The notes under the pieces were generated by a model, which was given only the letters and a program-made list of their open reading frames with translations, had not been told where the DNA came from and did not search any database. A program made the position numbers and the translations under genes. Shown here in pieces: positions 5,711-5,735 of a DNA stretch of 5,735 bases (its first letter is position 1; each line of letters opens with the position of its first letter). The DNA is from Lachnospiraceae bacterium. Lineage in GTDB: Bacteria > Bacillota > Clostridia > Lachnospirales > Lachnospiraceae. The DNA lies in assembly GCA_017477805.1 (NCBI GenBank), contig JAFUUM010000020.1, positions 1-5,735 on the forward strand, in the 5' to 3' direction.

Positions 5711-5735
5711 GGAGAGATATCGAAGTGGTCATAAC
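5711..5735 (+). tRNA. 5' end of a tRNA, probably tRNA-Ser (truncated by window end)
   Basis: The last 25 bases read as a 5' acceptor arm (GGAGAGA, 5711-5717), TA at tRNA positions 8-9, then a D-arm start (TCG, AAGTGGTCATAAC) with the GTGGT expected of a D-loop. This matches the beginning of clostridial tRNA-Ser genes as I remember them. The anticodon, variable arm and 3' end are outside the window, so amino acid identity cannot be confirmed. It begins 59 nt after ispD on the same strand, and I see no convincing promoter in between. Confidence 0.7.

Noticed and set aside
1..5735. CRISPR array, mobile element, phage genes, defence system or toxin-antitoxin pair
   Set aside because: No regularly spaced repeats, transposase-like frames, flanking terminal repeats or short paired genes are visible. 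The genes are conserved housekeeping types.

Overview
The window looks like a chromosomal housekeeping locus of a Clostridia-type Bacillota, most likely Lachnospiraceae. That assignment is inferred from AGGAG-type ribosome binding sites, two TTG starts, a RibU-type ECF S component, an MEP-pathway gene, and protein sequence style (for example the CEGMYG variant in the RNase Z homolog). All convincing genes lie on the + strand and pack tightly.

Layout. Bases 1-393 hold the 3' part of an ECF transporter S component, probably the riboflavin binder RibU, cut by the window start. A strong intrinsic terminator at about 418-469 closes that unit, and a weak promoter-like pair overlaps its right arm. 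Then comes a run of seven co-directional genes: tsaE (515-958), a 24% GC gap of 89 nt, tsaB (1048-1839), rimI (1829-2311, overlapping tsaB by 11 nt), an RNase Z-family metallo-hydrolase (2347-3258), an unrecognised single-pass membrane-anchored protein (3296-3862), tsaD (about 3874-4908), and ispD (4908-5651, overlapping the tsaD stop by 1 nt). The last 25 bases look like the 5' end of a tRNA, probably tRNA-Ser, cut by the window end.

How the genes fit together. TsaE, TsaB and TsaD are three of the four bacterial proteins that make N6-threonylcarbamoyladenosine (t6A) at position 37 of ANN-decoding tRNAs; TsaC/Sua5, the fourth, is not here. RNase Z matures tRNA 3' ends, and RimI acetylates protein N-termini and is a frequent neighbour of tsaB. 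The core therefore has a tRNA-maturation and translation theme. IspD supplies the MEP isoprenoid pathway and probably shares only the transcript. The small membrane protein is the one gene without an evident role.

I see no CRISPR array, insertion sequence, phage gene, toxin-antitoxin pair or defence system. No stretch over 300 bases lacks a gene. The window appears mostly ordinary; the points worth a second look are the unknown membrane protein, several start-site questions, and the unusual gap before tsaB.
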